Below, in pieces: positions 8,166-18,739 of a stretch of DNA of 38,338 nucleotides. The translations under genes and the position numbers were made by a program. Numbering within the stretch: the first letter of the stretch is position 1; each line of letters opens with the position of its first letter. Source of the stretch: Gammaproteobacteria bacterium (GTDB lineage: Bacteria; Pseudomonadota; Gammaproteobacteria; Steroidobacterales; Steroidobacteraceae); contig JANXZG010000149.1 of NCBI GenBank assembly GCA_025355645.1, positions 1-38,338 on the forward strand. The letters run 5' to 3'. A model generated the notes under the pieces. The model saw only the letters and a program-made list of their open reading frames with translations, was not told the origin of the DNA and did no database searches.

Positions 8166-10619
8166 ATGAAGCTTGGTAAACGCAATGGCATTGATCCGAT
8201 TCTCCTGAACCTGCGCGCCCTGCCCCGGGGGTCCACCGCCGCCTCCAAGATCGGCCTCGCCATCGCCACCGTACTTGCGATCGCGCCGTCGCGCGCGCCT
8301 GCGGCGGCGGCCTCCTCGGATTCCTCCGCTTTGCAGGAGATCGTGGTCACCTCGCGCAAGCGTGAAGAGAACCTTCAGGACGTGCCGCTTAGCGTCGATG
8401 TCTTCACCAAGAAGGATCTGCAGAATCTTGCCATTGCCAACTTCGATGACTATGCGCAGAAAGTGCCGTCCATTTCCTATATCAGCGTCGGCCCGGGCAC
8501 GCAGCTGTTTGTCTTGCGCGGCGTATCCGATGGCAGCAATCCCAACTACGCCAATACTTCGTCAACAGGCTTCTATGTCGATGACATGTCGATGAGCGCT
8601 TCGGGCGGGACCCCGGACTTGCATTTATACGACGTTGAGCGCATCGAGATCCTGAACGGTCCGCAGGGCACCACTTTCGGCGCAGGCGCAATGTCCGGCG
8701 CGATTCGTTACATCCTGAATAAGCCCGATGTCAGCGCCTTCAGCGCGGGGCTCGATTTTGATGCTGGAAAGGTTCATGGTGGACAGCAAAACTGGACCGA
8801 AGAGGGCTTTGTCAACATCCCGGTGATCGACGGCGTGCTGGGTTTTCGTGCCTCCGCATTCAGCGACTCTCACGGTGGCTTCATTAACAACCAGCTCACG
8901 ACGCGCACCTGGGTGAACGGCGTCGTCTCCAACAATGCTCAGTGGGCACGCAATGACTACAATCGCGAGCATGTCGAAGGCGGCCGCGCTGCGCTGAAGG
9001 CGGTGTTCGGCCCAGACTGGAGCGCGACCCTCACCTATAGCTTCCAACGCCAGAATACGCGCGGGGCATGGGACGAGGATCCGACCCTTCCTGCGCGCAC
9101 CGTCGGACGGTTCGGACCGGAACTGGACAACTTCCAGGCGAAATCGCTCGATTTTCATCTGGATGGAGATGTCGGCATCGGGGATCTTGTGTTTGCCAGC
9201 ACCTACTGGGCGCAGCCCCGGCGCCAATGGAACGAATACTCGCAATATGAGCAGAATTATAATGCCGGCGCTTCGAGCGGCACCGGCTATCCGGGTACGC
9301 AGGAGGGCTTCACCTGCCTAAGCGACCCGTTCTACGGTGGTACTCCATTCACCGGATGCAAAGCACCGACGCAATTCTATTCCTACATCATCAATCCAGA
9401 GCGCTGGTCCGACGAGCTGCGGCTCTCATCGAAACCAGGCGGCCGGTTCCACTGGCTGGCGGGCCTGTACTGGGAAAAAACGGTCGACAAGAGTTACAGC
9501 GATACCTACTTCATGCCGGGGCTGCAGTACAAGGGAGCCGCGTTCCAATATTACTTGAACTATTATCAGCTGACGGCACCGACGCTGCCAGTTGGCCAGT
9601 GGTATTCGTACACAGACAGCTCCTCCTACGAACTGCAAACCACCGAATTCGCAAACATTAATTTTGACATCACCGACAAACTGAATGTGGAAGCTGGCGT
9701 AGTTCACTTCCATTCCGACGATCGGTATTTCACGCCGAATTTCCAGTTCGCGTACGCCCCTTCTCTGCCGAGCTTCATTAAATCCGACTCGCACAAGTGG
9801 GATGCGAAGTTCGGCATCAACTACAAAATAGCGGATCACGTAATGGTCTACGGCGATTTCTCCCAGGGCTTTCGCCCGGGCGGCACAAACGCCGGCGACC
9901 CGCCGAAGTGCTACGCCGCCGGCGTACCGCAGCAGTACACGCCGGACACACTGAATAATTTTGAATTCGGCTGGAAAACGACCAGCTTGAACGGGCACTT
10001 GCTGTGGAACGGTGCCGTGTACTGGATGGACTGGAAGCAACTACAGGCGCTGATCTTTGACGCTCTTGTCTGCTCCTCCGCCAGCTATAACATCAACGTG
10101 GGCGATGCTCGCATTTACGGCATGGAATCGAATGTCGACTTCAAGATCAATGACAACTGGTCCCTGCAGGCATCCGCCAACTATACGGATTCGCGCGTTA
10201 CGTCCGCAGCCGACGCGAACTACTTGCCCTTTGTGAATGAACGATTGCCATTCGCGCCCTACTTCAGCTGGAGTTGGAACGCGCGTTATGAGCAGCCGCT
10301 CGTGGGCGATCTTCGCGGCTACGTGCAGTTCGACATGGCCCATAAGGGTGACATGTGGAATGGCCTGAGCCCCAATGATAAAAATACCGGCCTGCCCCGC
10401 ATCCTGCAGCCCTCCTACACGATTTCAAACCTGCGCGTGGGGTTGACTCCCGAGGGCGGTAAATGGCTTGCCGAACTCTATGTCACCAACCTGACTGACA
10501 CGAATGCGATCATCTACAGCAACACCGGCAATTTCGACCTGCGTGAGACTACGAATGAGCCACGGGTGTTAGGCGTGCGTCTGAATTACCGCTTCGGCAA
10601 GGAAAAGAACGCGGAGTAG
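8166..10619 (+). CDS. TonB-dependent outer-membrane receptor
   Basis: After a signal-like segment (KIGLAIATVLAIAPSRAPAA) comes ALQEIVVTSRKREENLQDVP, the standard TonB-box region and start of the plug. The plug shows VERIEILNGPQGTTFGAGAM and SGAIRYILNKP, and the C-terminus ends with a beta-barrel strand closing on RLNYRFGKE. The product imports a large or scarce ligand across the outer membrane, powered by TonB-ExbB-ExbD. The ligand is unknown. The frame is open up to a TTG at 8109. The ATG at 8166 is preferred because GAGGG lies six bases before it and the signal peptide then has normal length; 8133 and 8160 are other candidates. It is probably cotranscribed with the sulfotransferase gene, whose stop lies 73 bases upstream. 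Confidence 0.92.
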   Translation: MKLGKRNGIDPILLNLRALPRGSTAASKIGLAIATVLAIAPSRAPAAAASSDSSALQEIVVTSRKREENLQDVPLSVDVFTKKDLQNLAIANFDDYAQKVPSISYISVGPGTQLFVLRGVSDGSNPNYANTSSTGFYVDDMSMSASGGTPDLHLYDVERIEILNGPQGTTFGAGAMSGAIRYILNKPDVSAFSAGLDFDAGKVHGGQQNWTEEGFVNIPVIDGVLGFRASAFSDSHGGFINNQLTTRTWVNGVVSNNAQWARNDYNREHVEGGRAALKAVFGPDWSATLTYSFQRQNTRGAWDEDPTLPARTVGRFGPELDNFQAKSLDFHLDGDVGIGDLVFASTYWAQPRRQWNEYSQYEQNYNAGASSGTGYPGTQEGFTCLSDPFYGGTPFTGCKAPTQFYSYIINPERWSDELRLSSKPGGRFHWLAGLYWEKTVDKSYSDTYFMPGLQYKGAAFQYYLNYYQLTAPTLPVGQWYSYTDSSSYELQTTEFANINFDITDKLNVEAGVVHFHSDDRYFTPNFQFAYAPSLPSFIKSDSHKWDAKFGINYKIADHVMVYGDFSQGFRPGGTNAGDPPKCYAAGVPQQYTPDTLNNFEFGWKTTSLNGHLLWNGAVYWMDWKQLQALIFDALVCSSASYNINVGDARIYGMESNVDFKINDNWSLQASANYTDSRVTSAADANYLPFVNERLPFAPYFSWSWNARYEQPLVGDLRGYVQFDMAHKGDMWNGLSPNDKNTGLPRILQPSYTISNLRVGLTPEGGKWLAELYVTNLTDTNAIIYSNTGNFDLRETTNEPRVLGVRLNYRFGKEKNAE

Positions 10620-10649
10620 CGTCGGCCAACGCGCGCCGTGCCGCGAGAC

Positions 10650-11660
10650 CTATGGGGCGCTTGCGAGCGTCTGTTCGCTGATCTTGCGCTCCGCGCTCGG
10701 CGGATGGCCGAATTGGCTGCGGTAACACTTGGAGAAGTGCGGCGGGGACTGAAAACCACAGGCCGTGGTCACATCCATGATTGGCATCGCCGTCTGCAGC
10801 AGCAATTCGCGCGCGCGGCGCAGCCGCATCTCCAGGTAGAAACGCTTCGGCACGACATTCAGGTCGCGCTTGAACAGGCGCTCGATCTGGCGACGCGATA
10901 ACCCGGTGGCCCTCGCGATATTATCAAGCGACATCGGCTTCTCGATGTTCTCTTCCATCAGTTGCGCAACGCGGATCAGGCCGCGGTTGGAGAGTCCGAT
11001 CTGCGCGCGCAGCGGGATGTACTGGCGGTCGGTGTCCTTGCGCACCCGATCGACGATGAATTGCTCGGACACCAGCTGCGAGATCTTCGACCCGAGGCGC
11101 CCGTTGATCAGGTGCAGCATCAGATCGAGCGGCGCGGTGCCACCCGAGCAGGTGAAGCGGTCCCGATCGATCGTGAACAGCTGGTCACTGATCTGCACGC
11201 GCGGAAACTCCTCGCGCAGCGCCGAGAGGTTTTCCCAGTGGATCGTCGCCTTGTGCGCATCGAGGAGCCCCGCGCGCGCGAGCGCATACCCGCCCGTGCA
11301 AAGGCCGCCGAGGGGCACCCGCCGCTCGGCGAACCGTCGCAGCTGCGTCAACAACGCAGCCGATACGGCGTCACGCACATTGATGCCGCCGCAAACGAAC
11401 AGGATGTCAGGATTGTCGAGGCGTTCGAGCGCTACGGTCGGGGAGAGGCTGAATCCACCGCTTGCGATGGCCGGCCGCCCATCCGGGGTCACGATGACCC
11501 ACTCATAGACCTCACGGCTAACCAGGCGATTGGCCATGCGCAGAGGCTCGAGCGCATTGGCGACCGCGATCAGCGAATAGTTCGGCAGGGTCAGGAATCC
11601 ATACCGGCATTTGCGCAAGCTTGCAGACGTTTCCATCGGGGAGCGGTGTCTCCTTTCCAT
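10650..11660 (-). CDS. GlxA-type AraC family regulator, GbdR/CdhR-like
   Basis: The 336-residue protein has an N-terminal DJ-1/PfpI-like domain (about residues 15-190: YGFLTLPNYSLIAVANALEP, then CTGGYALARAGLLD and FTCSGGTAPLDLMLHLI). A C-terminal AraC double helix-turn-helix follows (about 225-320: IARATGLSRRQIERLFKRDL and CGFQSPPHFSKCYRSQFG). This architecture and the phrase ALEPLRMANRL match GbdR and CdhR, the Pseudomonas activators of glycine betaine, dimethylglycine and carnitine catabolism. The gene is divergent from the dimethylglycine dehydrogenase operon, so control of that operon, and perhaps of the betaine and carnitine genes, is likely. Start: 11660 gives the longest frame. A second ATG at 11636 has AGGAG 13 bases upstream and may be the real start. 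GbdR against CdhR cannot be decided by eye. Confidence 0.9.
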   Translation of the reverse strand: MERRHRSPMETSASLRKCRYGFLTLPNYSLIAVANALEPLRMANRLVSREVYEWVIVTPDGRPAIASGGFSLSPTVALERLDNPDILFVCGGINVRDAVSAALLTQLRRFAERRVPLGGLCTGGYALARAGLLDAHKATIHWENLSALREEFPRVQISDQLFTIDRDRFTCSGGTAPLDLMLHLINGRLGSKISQLVSEQFIVDRVRKDTDRQYIPLRAQIGLSNRGLIRVAQLMEENIEKPMSLDNIARATGLSRRQIERLFKRDLNVVPKRFYLEMRLRRARELLLQTAMPIMDVTTACGFQSPPHFSKCYRSQFGHPPSAERKISEQTLASAP

Positions 11661-11740
11661 ACGGTATTGTCGTTTTTAGGATAGCATGAAGTCACCCGGT
11701 GGTTAAACTGCCCCTCAATTAACGAGGGAGATCGTTTGCA
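11661..11740. promoter_or_regulatory. Divergent control region between the regulator and the DMGDH-sox operon
   Basis: This 80-bp stretch must hold the promoters of both divergent units. It is AT-richer than the flanking genes. I see an inverted repeat CCCTC (11712-11716), seven bases, GAGGG (11724-11728), whose right arm also supplies the ribosome binding site GAGGGAG for the ATG at 11741. No convincing -35/-10 pair was found for either strand, as expected for an activator-dependent promoter. Binding by the adjacent regulator is inferred only. Confidence 0.4.
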
Positions 11741-14206
11741 ATGAAAACTCATGCCCGCGTCGTGGTTATCGGCGGCGGCGTGGTGGGCGTCAGCACGCTC
11801 TACCATCTGGTGCGCAAGGGCTGGTCGGATGTCGTGCTGCTGGAACGCTCGGAGCTGACTGCCGGGTCCACCTGGCACGCGGCGGGACTCCTGCCTCTCT
11901 TTAACATGAGTTATACGATCGGGCAGCTACACAAGTACTCGGTCGACCTTTACAAGCGGCTGCCCGCCGAGACCGGGCAGGACGTGAGCTTCCATATCAC
12001 GGGAAACTTGCGCCTGGCGACTTGCCGCGAGCGCATGGATGAGTACCAGAAGTACTGCGGCACGGCCAATACGATCGGGGTGCCGTTCGAGGTTATCAGC
12101 CCTGCCCGGGTCAAGGAGTTGTGGCCGCTGGTCGAGCTCGGCGATGGCGCTGAGACACCGAATATCGTCGGGGCGCTGTATCACCCGCACGACGGGCACA
12201 TTGCACCGGCGGACCTGACCATGGCGCTGCGCAAAGGCGCGCGCGCAGGCGGGGCGCAGATTCATGAGCAGACGGAAGTCACTGCGGCGAAGCGCATGGC
12301 CTCGGGCGAATGGCAACTGACGACTACCCAGGGGGAGATCATTGCCGAACATGTGGTGTGCGCAACGGGCAATTATGCGCGCCAGACCGGCCGGATGTTT
12401 GGCATCAATGTACCGTCCATCCCGGTCGAGCATCAGTACATCGTCTATGACGAATCGCCGGAGCTGAAGGCGTATCGTCAGGCGGGCGGCCGCGAACTCG
12501 CAGTCCTCCGAGAAAGCGACAAATCCTACTACCTGCGCGAGGAGCGCATGGGCTGGATCCTCGGACCCTATGAAGCCGCTGCGCCGGCGCGTTTTGCTGA
12601 TGGCGTTCCTGAATGGTTCGGCAAGAGCCTGTTCGATGGGGACCTCGATCGGCTGCTGCCACATGTCGAAGCGGCGATGCGCAGGGTCCCTGCCCTGGCC
12701 AATTGTGGCATCAAGGACATCGTCAACGGGCCGATTGCCTATACGCCGGACGGCACGCCACTGATCGGGCCGGCCTGGGGTGCCGGCAACCTGTGGCTTA
12801 ACGAAGGACACAGCTTTGGCATTACGGCCGCCGGCGGCTCCGGATGGCAGCTGGCCGAATGGATCGTCGAGGGCGAGCCCAGCATCGACATGGCCGCGGC
12901 CGATCCGCGCCGCTATGGACCGTATACCAGCAAACGCTATATCGTTGCGAAGAACGAAGAGACCTACCGGAATGTCTTCGTGATCCACTTCCCCGATGAG
13001 GAACGCCCCGATGCGAGGCCCGCGAAGACGAGCCCGGTCTACGACAAGCTCGCGCGCATGGGCGCAGTGTTCGGCCAGCGCTACGGCTGGGAGCGCGCCA
13101 GCTGGTTTGCCCCGCCCGGTGTCGAGCCCAAGGACCAATGGAGTTTCCGGCGCTCGAATTATTTCCCGCACGTGGGCAATGAGGCGATCGCGCTCAGGCG
13201 CAGCGTCGGGGTGATCGACCTTACGCCCTTTACCAAGCATGAGGTGACGGGGCCCGGCGCGGAAAGCTGGCTCGATGGCCTGGTGGCGAACAAGGTGCCG
13301 GCCAAGGTCGGCCGCATCGCGCTGTGCCACGCGCTGACGAGAAAAGGCGGTATCCGCACCGAATTCACGATCACCAAGATGGCCGACGAGCATTATTACG
13401 TGGTCAGCGCGGGCGCTGCAGAGCGCTATGACAGCGACTACCTGCAGAAAATGCTGGACCTCGCGCCCGTGGGCAGCGTGACGCTCCGAAACATCACCAC
13501 CAGCCGGGGCTGTTTCGTCATCGCAGGGCCGCGCTCGCGCGATGTGCTGGCAAAACTCACGGACACCCCGCTGGATAATGTCGCTTTCCCCTGGCTGACC
13601 GGGCAGATTGCAGAAGTCGGGCTCGCTACCGATGTGTACCTGATGCGGGTGAATTTCGTGGGTGCGCTCGGCTGGGAACTGCATTTCCCGATCGAGTATG
13701 CGCACCATCTGTTCGATGCGATTTTCGCAGCCGGCGCAGCCTTTGATATCCGTATGGCCGGCATGCGCGCGATGGAATCCCTGCGCATGGAAAAATCCTA
13801 CCGCATGTGGGGCACGGACTTGACGCCGGACTACACGCCCTATGAGGCGGGGCTCGATCGCTTCGTGCGCCTGAACAAGGGCGCATTCATCGGCAAGGAA
13901 GCGCTCGAGCGCCAGCTCGCCGCGGGCGTCCCGAACCGTTTCATCACACTCGAGGTGCACGATGTCACGGACGCCGATCCCCTCGGCAATGAGCCGATTT
14001 ACAACTTGCGGGGCACGCTGATCGGCCGGGCGACAAGTGGCTATTATGGCCATAACCTGGCTAAGAGCCTCGCCATAGGCTACGTGAAGCCGGAATTTGC
14101 GGCAGTTGGCACGAAGCTTTCCATCGAAATCCTGGGCGAGCGCAAGAATGCGACGGTGCTGGTCGATTCGCCCTACGATACGGAAAACAAGGACCTGCGT
14201 GCATGA
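11741..14206 (+). CDS. Dimethylglycine dehydrogenase-like flavoprotein (DAO plus GcvT domains)
   Basis: The 821-residue protein starts with an FAD Rossmann motif ([16 protein letters not shown], residues 8-23). [11 protein letters not shown] follows; its H46 sits where dimethylglycine and sarcosine dehydrogenases carry covalent FAD. After the oxidoreductase domain (to about residue 390) comes a GcvT-like folate-binding aminomethyltransferase region ([20 protein letters not shown] onwards) with the matching C-terminal barrel. The expected reaction is oxidative demethylation of N,N-dimethylglycine to sarcosine, passing the one-carbon unit to tetrahydrofolate and electrons to an acceptor such as ETF. 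It leads the sox operon and overlaps soxB by ATGA. A sarcosine dehydrogenase reading is possible, but the neighbouring complete sarcosine oxidase makes dimethylglycine the better guess. Pseudomonas uses an unrelated enzyme, DgcAB, for this step. Confidence 0.85.
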   Translation: MKTHARVVVIGGGVVGVSTLYHLVRKGWSDVVLLERSELTAGSTWHAAGLLPLFNMSYTIGQLHKYSVDLYKRLPAETGQDVSFHITGNLRLATCRERMDEYQKYCGTANTIGVPFEVISPARVKELWPLVELGDGAETPNIVGALYHPHDGHIAPADLTMALRKGARAGGAQIHEQTEVTAAKRMASGEWQLTTTQGEIIAEHVVCATGNYARQTGRMFGINVPSIPVEHQYIVYDESPELKAYRQAGGRELAVLRESDKSYYLREERMGWILGPYEAAAPARFADGVPEWFGKSLFDGDLDRLLPHVEAAMRRVPALANCGIKDIVNGPIAYTPDGTPLIGPAWGAGNLWLNEGHSFGITAAGGSGWQLAEWIVEGEPSIDMAAADPRRYGPYTSKRYIVAKNEETYRNVFVIHFPDEERPDARPAKTSPVYDKLARMGAVFGQRYGWERASWFAPPGVEPKDQWSFRRSNYFPHVGNEAIALRRSVGVIDLTPFTKHEVTGPGAESWLDGLVANKVPAKVGRIALCHALTRKGGIRTEFTITKMADEHYYVVSAGAAERYDSDYLQKMLDLAPVGSVTLRNITTSRGCFVIAGPRSRDVLAKLTDTPLDNVAFPWLTGQIAEVGLATDVYLMRVNFVGALGWELHFPIEYAHHLFDAIFAAGAAFDIRMAGMRAMESLRMEKSYRMWGTDLTPDYTPYEAGLDRFVRLNKGAFIGKEALERQLAAGVPNRFITLEVHDVTDADPLGNEPIYNLRGTLIGRATSGYYGHNLAKSLAIGYVKPEFAAVGTKLSIEILGERKNATVLVDSPYDTENKDLRA

Positions 14207-15462
14207 GCAGGCAGCGATTTTCGGCGCTGTCCCTGATCCGCGGCGGCCTGTCGCGCCAGGTAGGCTGGCAGGCGCAGTGGCGCAAGGCGGAGCCGAAGCC
14301 ATCCTACGATGCGATCATCGTCGGCGGCGGCGGTCACGGACTCGGAGCGGCGTATTACCTGGCCAAGGAGCATGGCCTGACCAACATCGCCGTGCTCGAG
14401 AAGGGCTGGATCGGCGGCGGCAACACGGGCCGCAACACGACGATCATCCGCTCGAATTACCTATTCAATGAAAGTGCGGCACTTTACGATCATGCGGTCA
14501 AGATCTGGGAGCGCATGTCCCAGGAGCTGAATTATAACGTGATGTTCTCGCCGCGCGGCGTGATGATGCTCGCCCATACGGTTCACGACACGCAGGTCGC
14601 CAAGCGTCATGTGCACGCAAACCGCTGCAACGGCGTCGACAACGAGTGGCTAGAACCGGACCAGGCCAAGGCGTTCTGCCCGCTGCTGAACATCGAACAG
14701 AATATCCGCTATCCGGTGCTCGGCGCGGCGCTGCAGCGCCGCGGTGGCACGGCACGGCATGATGCGGTCGCGTGGGGTTACGCGCGCGCAGCGGATGCTC
14801 TCGGGGTGGACATCATCGAGAACTGCGAAGTCACCGGCATTCGGCGGCTTGCGGCGGGCGGGGTTGCGGGGCTTGAGACAACGCGCGGCTTCATTGCGAG
14901 CAGTAAGGTCGGCGTCGCGGCGGCGGGCAACACCAGCGTCGTGATGCAGATGGCCGGCATCAAGCTGCCGCTCGAGAGCTTTCCACTACAGGCGCTGGTA
15001 TCCGAGCCTGTCAAGCCGGTGTTTCCGTGCGTAGTGATGTCTAACACGATTCATGCTTACATCAGCCAGTCTGACAAGGGGGAACTCGTGATCGGCGCGG
15101 GTACCGATGCGTACACCTCGTACACGCAGCGCGGCGCGCTGCACATCAACATGCACACGCTGGATGCCATCTGCGAGCTCTTCCCGATGTTCCGGCGCAT
15201 GCGCATGCTGCGCAACTGGGGCGGCATTGTCGATGTCACGCCCGATCGCTCGCCGATCATCGCAAAGACTGCGGTGCCCGGCCTGTACGTGAACTGCGGC
15301 TGGGGCACCGGCGGGTTCAAGGCCACTCCGGGCGCCGCGCATGTGTTCGCCTGGACGATCGCGCGCGATCAGCCGCATCCGATCAATGCGCCCTTCACGA
15401 TCGAGCGCTTCCGCGACGGCTTTCTTATCGATGAGGCCGCGGCAGCTGCCGTGGCTCACTGA
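14203..15462 (+). CDS. soxB: Sarcosine oxidase, beta subunit
   Basis: The 419-residue protein matches the beta subunit of heterotetrameric sarcosine oxidase in length and sequence. It has an FAD motif [18 protein letters not shown] (about residues 37-54), the family phrase [20 protein letters not shown], and [15 protein letters not shown], whose H186 is the presumed attachment point of the covalent FMN. This subunit holds the site where sarcosine is oxidised to the imine that yields glycine and a one-carbon unit, with O2 reduced to peroxide. Its ATG overlaps the upstream stop, and soxD follows after 11 bases. The order soxB-soxD-soxA-soxG is the standard one. Confidence 0.95.
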   Translation: MSRQRFSALSLIRGGLSRQVGWQAQWRKAEPKPSYDAIIVGGGGHGLGAAYYLAKEHGLTNIAVLEKGWIGGGNTGRNTTIIRSNYLFNESAALYDHAVKIWERMSQELNYNVMFSPRGVMMLAHTVHDTQVAKRHVHANRCNGVDNEWLEPDQAKAFCPLLNIEQNIRYPVLGAALQRRGGTARHDAVAWGYARAADALGVDIIENCEVTGIRRLAAGGVAGLETTRGFIASSKVGVAAAGNTSVVMQMAGIKLPLESFPLQALVSEPVKPVFPCVVMSNTIHAYISQSDKGELVIGAGTDAYTSYTQRGALHINMHTLDAICELFPMFRRMRMLRNWGGIVDVTPDRSPIIAKTAVPGLYVNCGWGTGGFKATPGAAHVFAWTIARDQPHPINAPFTIERFRDGFLIDEAAAAAVAH

Positions 15463-15473
15463 AGTAATTCGCA

Positions 15474-15764
15474 ATGTTGATTATCGACTGTCCCTATTGC
15501 GGCAAGCGCCCTGAGCTCGAGTTCGCCTATGCCGGTCAGGCACATCTGGTCCGCCCCCGCGACCCTTCCACGCTTGATGATGAGGCCTGGGCGCAATTTC
15601 TGTACATGCGCGCCAATACCAGGGGAATGCACGCCGAGCGCTGGCGGCATGCGCGCGGCTGCGGACGATTCTTCAATGCGCTGCGCGATACGACCAGTGA
15701 CCGGTTCGCCGCGACCTATCGGATCGGCACCGCACCCCCGGTGGCTGCGGAGGATGCGCGATGA
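15474..15764 (+). CDS. soxD: Sarcosine oxidase, delta subunit
   Basis: This small protein of 96 residues has the SoxD zinc site: CPYCG at the N-terminus (C6, C9) and WRHARGC (H59, C63). The phrases PELEFAYAGQAHLVRPRDP and RANTRG are also typical. It is a structural subunit of the heterotetrameric enzyme and helps dock the others. The length is normal for the family. Its stop overlaps the soxA start by ATGA, which fits stoichiometric production. Confidence 0.95.
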   Translation: MLIIDCPYCGKRPELEFAYAGQAHLVRPRDPSTLDDEAWAQFLYMRANTRGMHAERWRHARGCGRFFNALRDTTSDRFAATYRIGTAPPVAAEDAR

Positions 15765-18739
15765 GCGCGTGGCGCACGGATTCCGGCGGGCAGATCGATC
15801 GGGCCCGATCCATAAGCTTCAGCTTTGATGGCCGCATCTATCCGGGGTTCTCCGGCGATACGCTGGCCTCCGCGCTACTCGCGAACGGCGTACACCTGGT
15901 CGGCAGATCCTTCAAGTACCACCGGCCGCGCGGCATCCTCGCCGCGGGCGCCGAGGAGCCGAATGGCCTCGTGACCGTGATCCGCGATCGCGCGCGCACG
16001 ACCCCGAACCTGCGCGTCACGCAGGTCGAGCTGTATGACGGCCTGGTTGCGATCAGCCAGAACCGCTGGCCGAGCCTTGCGAATGACTTTGGACGCATGA
16101 ACGATCTGCTCTCAGCATTTTTCCCGGCCGGCTTCTACTACAAGACTTTCATGTGGCCGAGAAGCGCCTGGAAGTCGCTGTATGAGCCGATCATCCGGCG
16201 CGCCGCGGGCCTGGGCGAAGCACCGACCCTGCCAGATCCCGACCGCTATGCGCAGCGTTACGCGCATTGCGATGTGCTGATCGTCGGCGCGGGCCCCGCG
16301 GGACTAGCCGCGGCGCTGGCCGCTGCCGACGGCGGCGCACGCGTGATGTTGTGCGATGAACAGGCCGAATTTGGCGGAAGCTTGCTCGGCAGCTGCGGTG
16401 CCAAGATCGATGGACATCAAGCATCCGAGTGGGCGCGCCAGGTCAGCAGCGAGCTTGCCCGCAATGCGCGTGTGACGCTGCTGCCGCGCACGACCGCGTT
16501 CGGGTATTTTCCACACAACCTGATCGGCCTGAATGAACGACTCAGCGAACATCTGTCGGTGCCGCGCGCGGGCCCCGCACGCGAGCGGTTATGGCAGGTC
16601 CGCGCACGGCGCGTGGTGCTCGCCACAGGCTCGATCGAGCGGCCGCTGGTATTTCCAGGCAACGATCGCCCCGGCGTGATGCTGGCGGGCGCTGCGCAGA
16701 CTTACCTGAATCGCTATGGCGTTCGTGTCGGCCGGCGCGCAGCCCTGGTCACATCGAACGATAGCGCGTACGGCGTGGCACTCGACCTTAAAGCCGCCGG
16801 CGTCTCGATTGCAGCGATTGCCGATTTACGCCCGAATCCGGTCGGACACTGGGTGCAGGCGGCGCGCGCGTCGGGCATCGAGGTCCTGGTTGGCTCCAAT
16901 GTCCTCGGCACCCGCGGCGATGCACGCGTTGCAGGCATTCATCTGGTCTCCGGCACTTATGCCTGCGATACCGTGCTGATGTCTGGCGGATTCACACCGA
17001 GCGTGCACCTGTTCTCTCAATCCCGCGGCAAGCTCGCATGGAGCGAGCCGATGCAGGCGTTCATACCAGGTGCCTCGGCCGAAGCGGAGCGTTCCGCGGG
17101 CGCCTGCCGCGGCATCTTCGACCTGGTCGAAGCACTTACGGACGGGTATACGGCCGGTAGCGATGCGCTGCCCGATAGCGCCACTCGTAGGGCCACGCCT
17201 GTCGACTGGACGAGCCGGGTCAGTGCGCTGCCGGTAGATTACGCCCCCTACCTCGGTGCCCTGCCGGGCGCCGATGAGCCCGGGCGCCAGAAGGCGTTCG
17301 TCGACTGGCAGCATGATGTGACGGTGAAGGACCTTCAGCTAGCGAGCCGTGAGGGATTTCGCTCGATCGAGCACGTGAAGCGCTACACGACGACCGGCAT
17401 GGCAACCGACCAGGGCAAGACCTCGAATTTGAATGCAATGGCGATCGTCGCGCGAAACATAGGCGTGCCGCTCGCCCAGGTGGGACTGACGACCTTCCGG
17501 ATGCCCTACACCCCGACGACATTTGGCAGCTTTGCCGGCGCTTCGCGCGGCGACCTGTTTGACCCGGTGCGAAAGACCGCCACCCACAGCTGGGCGCAGG
17601 CGCGCGGCGCCGTGTTCGAAAATGTCGGCTTGTGGAAGCGCGCCAGGTATTTTCCGTTAGCGGGCGAGGACATGCACGGGGCGGTCAATCGCGAATGCGC
17701 CGCGGTGCGCGCGGGCTGCGGCGTGTTCGATGCATCGACACTCGGCAAGATCGAGGTCGTCGGCCCCGGCGCTGCGGAATTCCTGAACCGGCTGTATATC
17801 AACAGCTGGTCGAGCCTGGCGGTCGGCCGCTCGCGTTATGGGATCCTGTGCCGCGAGGATGGGTTCATCTATGACGATGGCGTGATCGCACGCATCGCGA
17901 GCGACCGGTTCCATGTCACGACCACGACCGGTGGGGCGCCGCGGGTGCTCTCGATGATGGAGGATTACCGCCAGACCGAGTGGCCCGAGCTCGATGTCTG
18001 GCTCACCTCGACTACCGAGCAATGGGCGGTCATTGCCGTGCAAGGGCCGAATTCCCGCAAGGTGTTGGCAAAAATCGTCACCGGCATCGACCTGAGCGAC
18101 GCTGCCATGCCGCACATGAGTGTCCAGAACGGCCTGGTGTGTGGCGTCCCGACCCGCTTGTTTCGCGTCAGCTTCAGCGGCGAGCTGGGATTCGAGGTCA
18201 ATGTGCCCGCGGACTACGGGCTGGCCGTATGGGAGGCGATCAACGCAGCCGGTGCAGATCTTGGCATGGTTGCCTACGGTACCGAGTCCATGCATGTGAT
18301 GCGCGCCGAGAAGGGCTATATCATCGTGGGCCAGGATACCGATGGCACGATGACGCCGGATGATGCGGGTCTGAGCTGGGCAATCGGCAAGGCCAAGCCC
18401 GATTTTGTCGGCAAGCGCTCTCTCGCGCGCGCCTCGATGCGCTCGCCCAGCCGCAAGCAGCTGGTCGGCCTTCGAACGCTCGATCCGAAGGTCGTGTTGG
18501 AGGAGGGCGCGCAGGTCGCCGAGCGACCCGGGCTCAAGGCGCCGATGCCGCTGCTCGGCCATGTCACGTCCTCCTATTTCAGCGCCGTCCTGGGATCCTC
18601 CATTGCACTCGCCGTTGTCGCGGGCGGCCGGGCGCGGCTCGGACAGACGCTGTATGTGCCGATGCCGGATGGCGACATTGCGGCCGCGGTCACAAGCCCC
18701 GTGTTTTACGATCCGACCGGAGCGCGCATCAATGGCTGA
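15761..18739 (+). CDS. soxA: Sarcosine oxidase, alpha subunit
   Basis: The 992-residue protein has the three-part plan of SoxA. Residues 1 to about 100 form a ferredoxin-like domain with no cluster cysteines (GRSFKYHRPRGI is the family signature). About 165-450 is a pyridine-nucleotide oxidoreductase fold that binds NAD+ (VLIVGAGPAGLAAALAA, GxGxxG at 176-181). From about 590 to the end there is a GcvT-like folate-binding region, as in the glycine cleavage T protein (GELGFEVNVPADYG, YGTESMHVMRAEKGY). It accepts the one-carbon unit produced in SoxB and transfers it to tetrahydrofolate. It overlaps soxD by 4 bp and soxG by 8 bp. Length and order are normal. Confidence 0.95.
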   Translation: MSAWRTDSGGQIDRARSISFSFDGRIYPGFSGDTLASALLANGVHLVGRSFKYHRPRGILAAGAEEPNGLVTVIRDRARTTPNLRVTQVELYDGLVAISQNRWPSLANDFGRMNDLLSAFFPAGFYYKTFMWPRSAWKSLYEPIIRRAAGLGEAPTLPDPDRYAQRYAHCDVLIVGAGPAGLAAALAAADGGARVMLCDEQAEFGGSLLGSCGAKIDGHQASEWARQVSSELARNARVTLLPRTTAFGYFPHNLIGLNERLSEHLSVPRAGPARERLWQVRARRVVLATGSIERPLVFPGNDRPGVMLAGAAQTYLNRYGVRVGRRAALVTSNDSAYGVALDLKAAGVSIAAIADLRPNPVGHWVQAARASGIEVLVGSNVLGTRGDARVAGIHLVSGTYACDTVLMSGGFTPSVHLFSQSRGKLAWSEPMQAFIPGASAEAERSAGACRGIFDLVEALTDGYTAGSDALPDSATRRATPVDWTSRVSALPVDYAPYLGALPGADEPGRQKAFVDWQHDVTVKDLQLASREGFRSIEHVKRYTTTGMATDQGKTSNLNAMAIVARNIGVPLAQVGLTTFRMPYTPTTFGSFAGASRGDLFDPVRKTATHSWAQARGAVFENVGLWKRARYFPLAGEDMHGAVNRECAAVRAGCGVFDASTLGKIEVVGPGAAEFLNRLYINSWSSLAVGRSRYGILCREDGFIYDDGVIARIASDRFHVTTTTGGAPRVLSMMEDYRQTEWPELDVWLTSTTEQWAVIAVQGPNSRKVLAKIVTGIDLSDAAMPHMSVQNGLVCGVPTRLFRVSFSGELGFEVNVPADYGLAVWEAINAAGADLGMVAYGTESMHVMRAEKGYIIVGQDTDGTMTPDDAGLSWAIGKAKPDFVGKRSLARASMRSPSRKQLVGLRTLDPKVVLEEGAQVAERPGLKAPMPLLGHVTSSYFSAVLGSSIALAVVAGGRARLGQTLYVPMPDGDIAAAVTSPVFYDPTGARING

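Noticed and set aside
11927..14302. A 791-codon open frame on the minus strand opposite the dimethylglycine dehydrogenase gene
   Set aside because: It lies antisense to a clear enzyme, has no recognisable domain and is rich in Arg, Ala and His, as expected for the shadow frame of a GC-rich gene.
18405..18731. Upstream extension of the soxG frame into soxA
   Set aside because: The serine- and arginine-rich lead is a shadow of soxA; SoxG homology begins at the ATG at 18732.
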